This document shows positions 1 to 5,580 of a DNA stretch of 8,195 nt, one piece after another. Positions within the stretch are counted from its first letter, which is position 1; every line of letters begins with the position of its first letter. Under the pieces are notes generated by a model that had not been told where the DNA came from, ran no database searches, and saw only the letters and a program-made list of their open reading frames with translations. The position numbers and the translations under genes were made by a program. Source of the DNA: Lawsonibacter sp. (GTDB lineage: Bacteria; Bacillota; Clostridia; Oscillospirales; Oscillospiraceae); NCBI GenBank assembly GCA_022798155.1, contig JAAWLY010000093.1, positions 1 to 8,195 on the forward strand. The letters are read 5' to 3'.

Positions 1-182
1 GCCAGATAGCCCTTTTTGTCCCGGTCACGGGTGTCGATGCCGTAGAGCATGGCCCGCCAGAAGGCGGCCCAGGTGGACTTGCCCCCCTCGTTGGGGGCGT
101 GAATCAGGGTCATGCCCGGCCCCGGCTCCAGGCGGGCGTGGTCCAGCCGGCCGAAGGTGGCGGTCATGGATTTGATCTTCAC
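1..182 (-). CDS. SbcC/YhaN-like AAA ATPase, N-terminal fragment
   Basis: Partial gene: only the first 60 codons are present and the rest lies beyond the left edge. It reads from a GTG start (182-180) that overlaps the TGA stop of the upstream phosphoesterase in a 4-bp GTGA junction, with a purine-rich GGAGGGAGGGG binding site 7 nt upstream. The protein starts VKIKSMTATFGRLD and carries a Walker A loop, APNEGGKST, at residues 29-37, followed by WAAFWRAMLYGID. This is the layout of RecF/SbcC/YhaN ATPases, in which the N-terminal P-loop half pairs across a long coiled coil with a C-terminal Walker B half. The expected role is ATP-driven partner of the neighbouring nuclease in DNA-end processing. 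The coiled coil and Walker B cannot be seen here, so the subfamily (SbcC or YhaN) stays open. Confidence 0.85.
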   Translation of the reverse strand, partial: MKIKSMTATFGRLDHARLEPGPGMTLIHAPNEGGKSTWAAFWRAMLYGIDTRDRDKKGYL

Positions 183-1252
183 AGCGCTTCCCCTCCCTCC
201 AGGGCGGCCAGCCCATACCGGGCGGCCAGCTGATACAGGGGGGTATCCGGCTCGGCCTGGCACTTGTCCCACATCTCCCGCAGGAACAGCCCCGTCAAGG
301 TATCCTCCTCCCGCCGGGCCCACAGGTCCCGGGGCAGGTGGGTGCGGTCCACCAGGGTCAGGCCGTAGAACCCGGGGGACAGAGCCCGGTCCAGGGCGGA
401 CAGGTCGGGAGTGTCTCCCTCGCCGGTGAGGATCAGGCGGCAGATCAGGTTTTCCGTGCTCTGGGGCAGGGCGGCCCGGACTGTGGACAGCACATCCGCC
501 GCCCCGGTGACGTCCGCGGAAATGATTTCATACCTCCGTTTCGCCAGAGGAACGAACTGGGCGGTCACATGGCCCGGCTCCGCCTCCACATAGAGCACGC
601 CCTTCTCCCCCAGCTCGTCGAAGCCCCTTCCCTCGGGGCAGCCAGGGTAGGCCCAGTATACGGCTCCCTCCCTTTGCAGGCCGCTGCCCTGATGGACATG
701 GCCCAGAGCCAGGTAGTCCAGCCCGCTGGCGGCAATGTCCATCCGGGTAATGGGGCCGTAGTGCCCCGCCGGGTCCACCTCGCCGTGGAGGCAGGCCAGG
801 TGGAGCTTGCCGTCGTCAGGGACGGCCAGCCCATCCAGTGGACAGGTATCCTGATGGGAATTGGTGAAGGCCTTCCCCCACAGGGTATATTCCAGGGCGT
901 CTATCCGCTCCAGGGTATCGGAGGCGAAGATATGTACATTTTCCGGCCAGTCCAGGGCATCCCAGATGGACTTCGGACTGTAAAAGTCATGATTTCCCGG
1001 GGAAATAAACACCGGGCAGGGGATGCCGGCCAGCGCGGAGCACAGGGCCTGGGCGGTCTCCCGGTAGACATGCTCCGAGTCCAACAGGTCCCCCGCCAGC
1101 AGTACCAGGTCCGCCTGCTTGTCCCGGGCCAGACTGGCCAGCCGGTCCAGCAGATCCCGCTGCTCTCCCCGGCGCTGGGCGGCCCGCTCCGGGGTCAGGC
1201 CGGAAAAGGGGCTGTCCAGATGGAAATCAGCCCCGTGGATAATTTTCAGCAT
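179..1252 (-). CDS. SbcD/YhaO-like metallophosphoesterase, DNA repair exonuclease
   Basis: A 357-aa calcineurin-type phosphoesterase, probably the nuclease subunit of an SbcCD/Mre11-Rad50-like DNA repair complex in the cytoplasm. The five metal-binding blocks are all present in order: GADFHLDS (D9, H11), AGDLLDS (D55), GNHDF (N87, H88, D89), LHGE (H156) and LGHVHQG (H185, H187). This is consistent with an intact two-metal active site. The length fits YhaO-type proteins of Bacillus, and the C-terminal part after about residue 215 would be the capping/partner-binding region. The ATG at 1252 has GAGGAG 5 nt upstream and overlaps the end of the acetyltransferase gene by 7 bp. The ATPase partner starts inside its stop codon, which supports a stoichiometric pair. 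Bacillus yhaO also sits beside yhaN. Exact substrate is inferred. Confidence 0.92.
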   Translation of the reverse strand: MLKIIHGADFHLDSPFSGLTPERAAQRRGEQRDLLDRLASLARDKQADLVLLAGDLLDSEHVYRETAQALCSALAGIPCPVFISPGNHDFYSPKSIWDALDWPENVHIFASDTLERIDALEYTLWGKAFTNSHQDTCPLDGLAVPDDGKLHLACLHGEVDPAGHYGPITRMDIAASGLDYLALGHVHQGSGLQREGAVYWAYPGCPEGRGFDELGEKGVLYVEAEPGHVTAQFVPLAKRRYEIISADVTGAADVLSTVRAALPQSTENLICRLILTGEGDTPDLSALDRALSPGFYGLTLVDRTHLPRDLWARREEDTLTGLFLREMWDKCQAEPDTPLYQLAARYGLAALEGGEAL

Positions 1253-1686
1253 AGTTTCTCCTCTCTGCTTTGCCAGCCCATCCGGTATTCCCGCTCGCCA
1301 GTGGTCCTGTCGGTCTGCTCTCCCTGAAGGGAAAAGCCCTCCCGCCGGTAGAAGCCGGCGGCCCGGGTATTCTTTTCATAGACGCACAGGCTCAGCCGGT
1401 CCCGGACAGCTTTGGCCTGGTCCAGCAGCTTTTTCCCCACCCCCCGGCTCTGGGCCCCGTACCGAACAAAGATACCGGCGATATAGCCGCCCTCCAGGCC
1501 GAGAAACCCCAAGATTTCCCCCTCCTCCTCCCAGACATACACCTCCGCCTGGGGCAGGGACTGCCGGACTGCTTCCAGCTGGCTTTGCCAGTAGGAGGCG
1601 GGGATGAAGCTGTGGGCCTGGAGGTTAGCCGACAGCCAAATGTCCAAAACCTGATTCAGGTCGTCAAGGGAGAGTGGACGTATCAT
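1246..1686 (-). CDS. GNAT family N-acetyltransferase (YjaB-like)
   Basis: A 146-aa single-domain acetyltransferase that should transfer an acetyl group from acetyl-CoA to an amine; the substrate is not known. The acetyl-CoA pyrophosphate loop is QSRGVGKKLL at residues 79-88, after the beta-4 stretch YIAGIFV. The later CVYEKNTRAAGFYRREGF (about 101-118) is the typical beta-5/alpha-4 block with the conserved Asn and FY. The N-terminus MIRPLSLDDLNQVLDIWL is the usual GNAT start. A longer frame begins at 1752, but the ATG at 1686 is preferred: GAGGAG lies 7 nt upstream, the GNAT fold starts exactly there, and the longer form would overlap ymdB by about 60 bp. It begins 4 nt after the ymdB stop, so it is an operon member. 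It resembles the YjaB group by pattern only. Confidence 0.88.
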   Translation of the reverse strand: MIRPLSLDDLNQVLDIWLSANLQAHSFIPASYWQSQLEAVRQSLPQAEVYVWEEEGEILGFLGLEGGYIAGIFVRYGAQSRGVGKKLLDQAKAVRDRLSLCVYEKNTRAAGFYRREGFSLQGEQTDRTTGEREYRMGWQSREEKLC

Positions 1687-1690
1687 AGTG

Positions 1691-2467
1691 TTACTCCTCA
1701 ATGTCCGCCCGGCGGACGGACACGCACCTTTTCTTCTCGGTGTCGATGACAAACAGGCAGGCGTTCAGCTTGCAGCTGCCCTCCGCCTCCTCATACCGCC
1801 GGGGCAGCCCCCCCAGAAAGAGATTCAGGGAGTTCTCCGGCTTGATGCCCAGCACCGAGTTGACCGGGCCGGCCATCCCCAGGTCGGTGACAAAGCCGGT
1901 GCCCTGGGGCAAAATCCGGCAGTCCGCCGTGGGCACATGGGTGTGGGTTCCCCACACTGCCGCCGCCCGGCCGTCCAGGTGCCAGCCCATGGCCCCCTTC
2001 TCACTGGTGGCCTCGGCGTGGAAGTCCACCAGCAGCAGGTCAAAGCCCCCCCTGTTACAGAAGTAGTTGGCCGACTTGAAGGGGCTGTCCAGGTTGGAGT
2101 TTAAGTCCACACGGCCCATGATGTTCAGCACCCCCAGCCGCAGCCCCTGGCACTGGTACACCCCGAACCCCTTCCCCGGGACCCGTCCAGCGTAGTTGGC
2201 GGGGCGAAGGATGCGCTCCTCCTTGTCTAGAAAGGCCCCGATCTGGATGCGGTTCCAAGTGTGGTTGCCCAGGGTGATCACGTCGGCCCCGGCCTCCAGA
2301 ATCCGCCGGGCCTGGGCGGGAGTGATGCCCACCCCGGAGGCGTTCTCCCCGTTGACCACGCAGAAGTGGGCCCCCGTCTCCTCCCGCAGGTCGGGCAGAC
2401 GGCGGGACAGGATGTCCTGCCCCCCCTCGCCTACCACGTCCCCAACCGCTAATACGTTTAACAGCAT
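1691..2467 (-). CDS. ymdB: YmdB family metallophosphoesterase (2',3'-cyclic nucleotide phosphodiesterase)
   Basis: A 258-aa protein matching the TIGR00282/YmdB family from end to end. Visible blocks are VGDVVG (D10), NGENASG (E41, N42), LGNHTWN (N68, H69), DFHAEATSEK (H150) and GTHTHVPTAD (H175, H177). These give the complete di-metal site described for Bacillus YmdB, whose metal ligands sit at nearly the same positions. Bacillus YmdB hydrolyses 2',3'-cAMP-type substrates and influences biofilm versus motility decisions and RNA turnover; the same role here is inference. The ATG at 2467 has GAGGAG about 8 nt upstream, inside the end of lepA, and the gap to the lepA stop is 6 nt, indicating translational coupling. 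In Bacillus the gene lies near rny instead, so the lepA neighbourhood is a different arrangement. Confidence 0.95.
   Translation of the reverse strand: MLLNVLAVGDVVGEGGQDILSRRLPDLREETGAHFCVVNGENASGVGITPAQARRILEAGADVITLGNHTWNRIQIGAFLDKEERILRPANYAGRVPGKGFGVYQCQGLRLGVLNIMGRVDLNSNLDSPFKSANYFCNRGGFDLLLVDFHAEATSEKGAMGWHLDGRAAAVWGTHTHVPTADCRILPQGTGFVTDLGMAGPVNSVLGIKPENSLNLFLGGLPRRYEEAEGSCKLNACLFVIDTEKKRCVSVRRADIEE
1694..1699 (-). promoter_or_regulatory. Ribosome binding site of the acetyltransferase
   Basis: On the minus strand this reads GAGGAG, 7 nt before the ATG at 1686 and just upstream of (5' to) the ymdB stop codon on that strand. It decides between the short acetyltransferase start and the in-frame upstream ATG at 1752. 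Confidence 0.75.
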
Positions 2468-2473
2468 AGTTCT

Positions 2474-4282
2474 TTACTCCTCATCCAATTTGAGCACGGC
2501 CATAAATGCCTCGGTGGGCAGCTGGACCGTCCCCAGGGTGCGCATTTTCTTCTTTCCCTCTTTTTGCTTCTCCAGCAGCTTCTTCTTCCGGGTGATGTCG
2601 CCGCCGTAGCACTTGGCCAGCACGTCCTTCCGCATGGCCTTGACGGTCTCCCGGGCGATGATTTTGCCTCCGATGGCCGCCTGGACAGGTACCTCAAAGA
2701 GCTGACGGGGGATGTTCTCCTTCAGCTTTTCACAGATACGCCGGGCCCGGCCATAGGCTTTGTCCCGGTGGACGATGAAGCTCAGCGCGTCCACCTGGTC
2801 GCCGTTGAGCAGCAGGTCCACCTTTACCAGGTCGCTTTTCTCATAGCCCTCCAGCTCGTAGTCCAGAGAGGCGTAGCCCTTGGTGCGGGCCTTCAGCGCA
2901 TCGAAAAAGTCGTAGATGATCTCGCCGATGGGCATGGAGTAGTGCAGCTCCACCAGGTTGGTGTCCAGATACTGCATGTCCTTGAAAATTCCCCGGCGGT
3001 CCTGGCACATGGGCATGATGTTGCCCACGTAGTCGGGCGGGGAGATGATGGACACCTTGGCGTAGGGCTCCCGGGCCTCGGAGATGGAGCCCGGGTCGGG
3101 GTAGTTGTGGGGGTTGTCCACCCGGACCACAGTCCCGTCGGTTTTTGTGACTTCATATATTACGGACGGTAATGTGGTAACCAGGTCCAGGTCAAACTCC
3201 CGTTCCAGCCGCTCCTGAATGATCTCCATGTGGAGCATTCCCAAAAAGCCGCAGCGGAAACCGAAGCCCAGAGCCGCCGAGGACTCGGGCTCGAAGGACA
3301 GCGATGCGTCGTTGAGCTGGAGTTTCTCCAGGGCGTCCCGCAGGTCGGGATACTTGGACCCGTCCTCGGTGTAGATGCCGCAGTAGACCATGGCCTGGGC
3401 GGGGCGGTAGCCGGGCAGAGGGGTTTCCGCCGGGTTTTCCGCCCCGGTGATGGTATCGCCCACGCTGGTGTCCTTCACGTTCTTGATGGAAGCGGTAAAC
3501 CATCCCACCTCCCCGGCGGTCAGCTCGGGGGCGGACTCCATGCCCAGGGGCTCCAGATAGCCGCAGTCCAGCACCTGATAAGTGGCCCCGGAGGCCATCA
3601 TCTTCACGTTCATTCCCTTTTTCAGAGTGCCCTCCATGATGCGGAAGTAGACGATCACCCCCACGTAGGGGTCATACTGGCTGTCGAAGATCAGGGCCTT
3701 GAGAGGGGCGCTGGGGTCCCCCTCCGGGGCGGGGATGTTGTGTACAATGTCCTCCAGCACGGCGGGGATGTTGATCCCCTGTTTGGCGGAGATCTCCGGG
3801 GCGTCCATGGCGGGCAGAGCCAGCACGTTCTCGATCTCCTCCTTCACCCGGGCCGGGTCGGCGGCGGGCAGGTCGATCTTGTTCACCACTGGGAGGATCT
3901 CCAGGTCGTGCTCCATGGCCAGGTAGGTGTTGGCCAAGGTCTGGGCCTCAATGCCCTGGGAGGCGTCCACAATGAGCACCGCCCCCTCGCAGGCCGCCAG
4001 CGAGCGGGAAACCTCGTAGTTGAAGTCCACATGGCCAGGGGTGTCGATGAGGTTCAGGTGGTAGACTTCCCCGTCCTCCGCCTTGTAGTCCAGCCTCACA
4101 GCCCGGGCCTTGATGGTGATGCCTCTCTCGCGCTCTAAGTCCATGTTGTCCAGCAGTTGGCTCTCCATCTGCCGCTGCTCCACCGCCCCGCACAGCTCAA
4201 TCAGCCGGTCGGACAGGGTGGACTTGCCGTGGTCGATGTGGGCGATGATGGAAAAATTTCTGATTTTACTTTGGTCGGTCAT
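2474..4282 (-). CDS. lepA: Elongation factor 4 (LepA), ribosome back-translocation GTPase
   Basis: A 602-aa translational GTPase that binds ribosomes and promotes back-translocation or helps 30S maturation under stress. Domain G occupies roughly residues 1-190: AHIDHGKST (14-22, G1), RGITIKA (53-59, G2), DTPGH (80-84, G3, with H84), NKID (134-137, G4) and SAK (165-167, G5). EF-G-like domains II, III and V follow. The LepA-specific C-terminal domain is recognisable by CYGGDITRKKKLLEKQKEGK, which follows MRKDVLAK, and by the ending MRTLGTVQLPTEAFMAVLKLD. Domain IV of EF-G is absent, as expected. An in-frame ATG at 4312 exists, but 4282 is preferred because AAGGAGG lies 7 nt upstream and family members start at this point. 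The start overlaps the stop of the upstream 88-aa gene (ATGA). Confidence 0.98.
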   Translation of the reverse strand: MTDQSKIRNFSIIAHIDHGKSTLSDRLIELCGAVEQRQMESQLLDNMDLERERGITIKARAVRLDYKAEDGEVYHLNLIDTPGHVDFNYEVSRSLAACEGAVLIVDASQGIEAQTLANTYLAMEHDLEILPVVNKIDLPAADPARVKEEIENVLALPAMDAPEISAKQGINIPAVLEDIVHNIPAPEGDPSAPLKALIFDSQYDPYVGVIVYFRIMEGTLKKGMNVKMMASGATYQVLDCGYLEPLGMESAPELTAGEVGWFTASIKNVKDTSVGDTITGAENPAETPLPGYRPAQAMVYCGIYTEDGSKYPDLRDALEKLQLNDASLSFEPESSAALGFGFRCGFLGMLHMEIIQERLEREFDLDLVTTLPSVIYEVTKTDGTVVRVDNPHNYPDPGSISEAREPYAKVSIISPPDYVGNIMPMCQDRRGIFKDMQYLDTNLVELHYSMPIGEIIYDFFDALKARTKGYASLDYELEGYEKSDLVKVDLLLNGDQVDALSFIVHRDKAYGRARRICEKLKENIPRQLFEVPVQAAIGGKIIARETVKAMRKDVLAKCYGGDITRKKKLLEKQKEGKKKMRTLGTVQLPTEAFMAVLKLDEE

Positions 4283-4545
4283 AGATGTGCCTCCTTGAGG
4301 TGTCTGTCCCAATCGGGAAGCTGCCGCAGCAGCATAACAGTTTTTTCTTTCAGTGCGCTGTCTCTCGGTTGGTTCAGGATGTAGCGGATGTATTCAAAGA
4401 CCATGCCTTGCTCTTTATCGTCTAAGCTCTTGATCCAGGCGGAGGTTTCTGTTAAACATCGGAGCATATAACAGTGGGGTGGGTCCGGAAGCTCCATTTT
4501 TTCATCGTAGAGCCGGATCAGCTCCTGCATTTTGTGATTGTCCAT
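4279..4545 (-). CDS. Hypothetical 88-aa protein, translationally coupled to lepA
   Basis: I do not recognise this protein. It starts MDNHKMQELIRLYDEKMEL, is rich in Leu, Glu, Lys and Arg, has no signal peptide or membrane segment, and looks mainly alpha-helical and soluble. Possible landmarks are the PDPPHCYMLRCL stretch (about 20-31, two Cys and one His, too few for a clear metal site) and the C-terminal LLRQLPDWDRHLKEAHL. It is judged real for three reasons: a good binding site (GGAGGTGGAGG) sits 4 nt before the ATG, its TGA shares an ATGA junction with lepA, and no larger gene lies on either strand. Its codon use is less GC-biased than that of lepA. It could be a small conserved lineage-specific protein or the remnant of a larger helical domain. 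No function is assigned. Confidence 0.75.
   Translation of the reverse strand: MDNHKMQELIRLYDEKMELPDPPHCYMLRCLTETSAWIKSLDDKEQGMVFEYIRYILNQPRDSALKEKTVMLLRQLPDWDRHLKEAHL
4290..4296 (-). promoter_or_regulatory. Ribosome binding site of lepA
   Basis: On the minus strand this is AAGGAGG with 7 nt to the ATG at 4282. It lies inside the coding region of the 88-aa gene. It decides the lepA start against the in-frame ATG at 4312. Confidence 0.85.
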
Positions 4546-4573
4546 GTATCCTCCACCTCCGTCCCCCGCAGAG

Positions 4574-4602
4574 AAAGGCTTCCCCTAAAGGGGAAGGCTT
4601 TT
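4574..4602. terminator. Hairpin between XRE gene and lepA operon, possible two-way terminator
   Basis: The arms CTTCCCC (4579-4585) and GGGGAAG (4590-4596) pair perfectly around a TAAA loop. After one mismatch the stem continues for four pairs (AAAG with CTTT). On the plus strand it is followed by TTTTGTG and on the minus strand by TTTCTCTG, so the U-tracts are short. It lies 15 nt after the XRE stop codon and could end or attenuate that transcript before the lepA operon. Hairpins of this CTTCCCC-loop-GGGGAAG kind also occur as dispersed intergenic repeats in gut clostridia, so it may be a repeat remnant. Confidence 0.5.
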
Positions 4603-4617
4603 GTGCTCCCTTTCGGT

Positions 4618-5331
4618 CTATTTTTTCTCCTGCTTCTTCCTGCTTCCGGTGAGGGCGTTCACCCGCTCGCCGGTGTTGTGGACCACCTGGAGGATGGACT
4701 GGTACAGCACGGGGTAGTCCCGGACTAGGGCGTCGTGGTTCATTTCGGGCCAGGGACCCTTGGCTTTGACGTGGGCGGCCAGGGCGTCGGACAGCTCGGC
4801 CTCACAGCACTTCATGTCCGCTTCCGCCAGGCCAGCCTGGAAGTGGCGGGGGGAGACGGAGAAAAAGTCGGGGTTGTTGTCCGGGTTGGCGTCGTAAAGC
4901 CGGCGGTACATGGTGTACACCGCCGTGGACAGGTAGCCGGCGGCGGCCTGGATGGCCTCCCGGCTGCCCGTTTTGCCCAGCAGGCCGAACAGGACGCCAA
5001 TGGAGTTGACCAGCAGCTTTTTGCTCAACAGGGCCAGCACGCCCCCCTTGAGGGAGTTGTTTTTTTCGTCGCTGATGTCGTACAGCTCCTCCGGGCCGAT
5101 GGTGGTGCCGTCCCTAGTCAGGGTGCGGCCCAGGAGAAAGTCGGCGGACACGCCGTAGTAGTCGCAGGCCTTCACCACAAAGACCAGGCCGGGCTCGCGG
5201 ATGCCGTTTTCGTAGTGGCTGAGCAGGGCCTGAGAGATGCCCAGGGCGTCGGCGGCAGTGCGTTGGCTGACCCCTTTCTCCTGCCGCAGCAGGGATAGGG
5301 TGCGGGGAAATTCCGGGTTATCTAGCTTCAT
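4618..5331 (-). CDS. XRE family transcriptional regulator with helical C-terminal domain
   Basis: A 237-aa DNA-binding protein. Residues 8-68 form a Cro/CI-type helix-turn-helix: LLRQEKGVSQRTAADALGIS followed by QALLSHYENGIREPG, then YYGVSADFLLGRT. This is the classic HTH_3 ending. The remaining 165 residues match no domain I know. They include a hydrophobic stretch at about 95-118 (GVLALLSKKLLVNSIGVLFG) that looks like a buried amphipathic helix rather than a membrane anchor, then AAAGYLSTAVYTMYRRLYDA, and a basic tail (GSRKKQEKK). Extra domains of this kind in XRE proteins usually serve dimerisation or ligand sensing. The ATG at 5331 has only a weak binding site (GAGAG just before it, GAGG 12 nt before). 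It is divergent from pta across a dyad-rich region, so autoregulation and control of pta are plausible but unproven. Confidence 0.9.
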   Translation of the reverse strand: MKLDNPEFPRTLSLLRQEKGVSQRTAADALGISQALLSHYENGIREPGLVFVVKACDYYGVSADFLLGRTLTRDGTTIGPEELYDISDEKNNSLKGGVLALLSKKLLVNSIGVLFGLLGKTGSREAIQAAAGYLSTAVYTMYRRLYDANPDNNPDFFSVSPRHFQAGLAEADMKCCEAELSDALAAHVKAKGPWPEMNHDALVRDYPVLYQSILQVVHNTGERVNALTGSRKKQEKK

Positions 5332-5359
5332 ATCTCTCTAACACCTCAAACTGTGGCTG

Positions 5360-5380
5360 CCGGGGCGCGCAGGCGCCCGG
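5360..5380 (-). promoter_or_regulatory. GC-rich hairpin in the XRE gene leader
   Basis: The plus-strand arms CCGGGGCGC and GCGCCCGG surround a GCAG loop; one unpaired G interrupts eight GC pairs. It lies 29 nt before the XRE start and would be transcribed in the leader of that mRNA. No T-run follows on the minus strand, so it is not an obvious terminator. A role in mRNA stability or translation is inference. Confidence 0.45.
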
Positions 5381-5397
5381 AGCGTTGAAATACACTT

Positions 5398-5410
5398 GGT
5401 ATAGTATACC
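5398..5410. repeat. 13-bp perfect palindrome, operator candidate
   Basis: GGTATAGTATACC is a perfect 6-bp inverted repeat around a central G. It contains the proposed -10 of the XRE promoter on the minus strand (TATACT), so a dimeric protein bound here would block that promoter. Autoregulation by the XRE protein is the simplest reading, but it is inference. Confidence 0.55.
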
Positions 5411-5431
5411 TGAACCATTACGACAGGTAAA
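5403..5431 (-). promoter_or_regulatory. Candidate promoter of the XRE gene
   Basis: On the minus strand TTTACC (5431-5426) is spaced 17 nt from TATACT (5408-5403), giving 4/6 and 5/6 matches to the housekeeping -35 and -10. Transcription would start near 5396, about 65 nt before the XRE ATG. Inverted repeats lie on and between both elements. Confidence 0.5.
5407..5429. repeat. Spaced inverted repeat TACCTG-N11-CAGGTA
   Basis: Six-bp arms, TACCTG at 5407-5412 and CAGGTA at 5424-5429, are centred between the -35 and -10 of the XRE candidate promoter and share bases with the 13-bp palindrome. The centre-to-centre distance of 17 bp is somewhat more than one and a half helical turns. It could be a second operator or chance. 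Confidence 0.35.
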
Positions 5432-5442
5432 GAGAAAATTTA

Positions 5443-5462
5443 AAAAATTCTTTGGAATTTTT
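5443..5462. repeat. 20-bp AT-rich dyad upstream of pta
   Basis: Perfect 8-bp arms AAAAATTC (5443-5450) and GAATTTTT (5455-5462) flank TTTG. The right arm runs into the proposed -35 of the pta promoter, so it may be a regulator site. AT-rich sequence raises the chance of accidental symmetry, but eight of eight matching pairs with a 4-nt centre is notable in an otherwise GC-rich window. Confidence 0.5.
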
Positions 5463-5489
5463 CATAGGTCATCGACAGAAAACTATCAT
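5461..5489 (+). promoter_or_regulatory. Candidate promoter of pta
   Basis: TTCATA (5461-5466) and TATCAT (5484-5489) are 17 nt apart and match the housekeeping -35 and -10 at 4/6 and 5/6. The predicted start near 5496 leaves a leader of about 85 nt. A weaker alternative is TTGCAT (5497-5502) with an extended -10, TGCTACCAT ending at 5525. Confidence 0.45.
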
Positions 5490-5498
5490 ACGGCCCTT

Positions 5499-5519
5499 GC
5501 ATTTTCCCCCAGAAAATGC
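5499..5519. repeat. 21-bp dyad at the predicted start of the pta transcript
   Basis: Perfect 8-bp arms GCATTTTC (5499-5506) and GAAAATGC (5512-5519) flank CCCCA. If transcription begins near 5496, this would be an operator just after the start or a hairpin at the very 5' end of the pta mRNA, where it could protect the message. The half-sites resemble those of CodY (TTTTC/GAAAA), but the 5-nt spacing differs from the 1-nt spacing of the CodY box. Confidence 0.5.
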
Positions 5520-5539
5520 TACCATAAATTCAGAGAAGC

Positions 5540-5554
5540 TGGTGAGAAACACCA
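5540..5554 (+). repeat. Short hairpin in the pta leader
   Basis: TGGTG (5540-5544) and CACCA (5550-5554) pair around AGAAA, 10 nt before the GGAGG ribosome binding site. A 5-bp stem is weak; any role in translation is speculative. Confidence 0.25.
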
Positions 5555-5580
5555 ATTTTGATTTGGAGGAATGATTTCAT

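Noticed and set aside
338..1327. 329-aa plus-strand frame opposite the phosphoesterase gene
   Set aside because: It is the antisense shadow of a clear gene. High GC at third positions removes stops on the other strand, the product is low-complexity (Gly, Gln, Val rich), and no family motif or good binding site is seen.
1687..1752. Longer acetyltransferase start at 1752
   Set aside because: The extra 22 residues overlap ymdB, fit no GNAT extension, and the ATG at 1686 has the properly spaced GAGGAG.
2564..3172. 202-aa plus-strand frame opposite the 3' part of lepA
   Set aside because: Same pattern: a stop-free shadow of lepA without motifs.
3230..4138. 302-aa plus-strand frame opposite lepA
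   Set aside because: Antisense shadow with repetitive His/Gly/Val composition and no recognisable domain, while the minus strand encodes unmistakable LepA.
4283..4312. Longer lepA start at 4312
   Set aside because: AAGGAGG lies between this ATG and the one at 4282 at ideal distance for the latter, and LepA proteins begin at the shorter N-terminus.
4735..5298. 187-aa plus-strand frame opposite the XRE gene
   Set aside because: Shadow of the XRE gene, whose helix-turn-helix is clear on the minus strand.
5499..5519. CodY box before pta
   Set aside because: The half-sites look similar, but the spacer is CCCCA rather than a single base, so it is listed only as a dyad.
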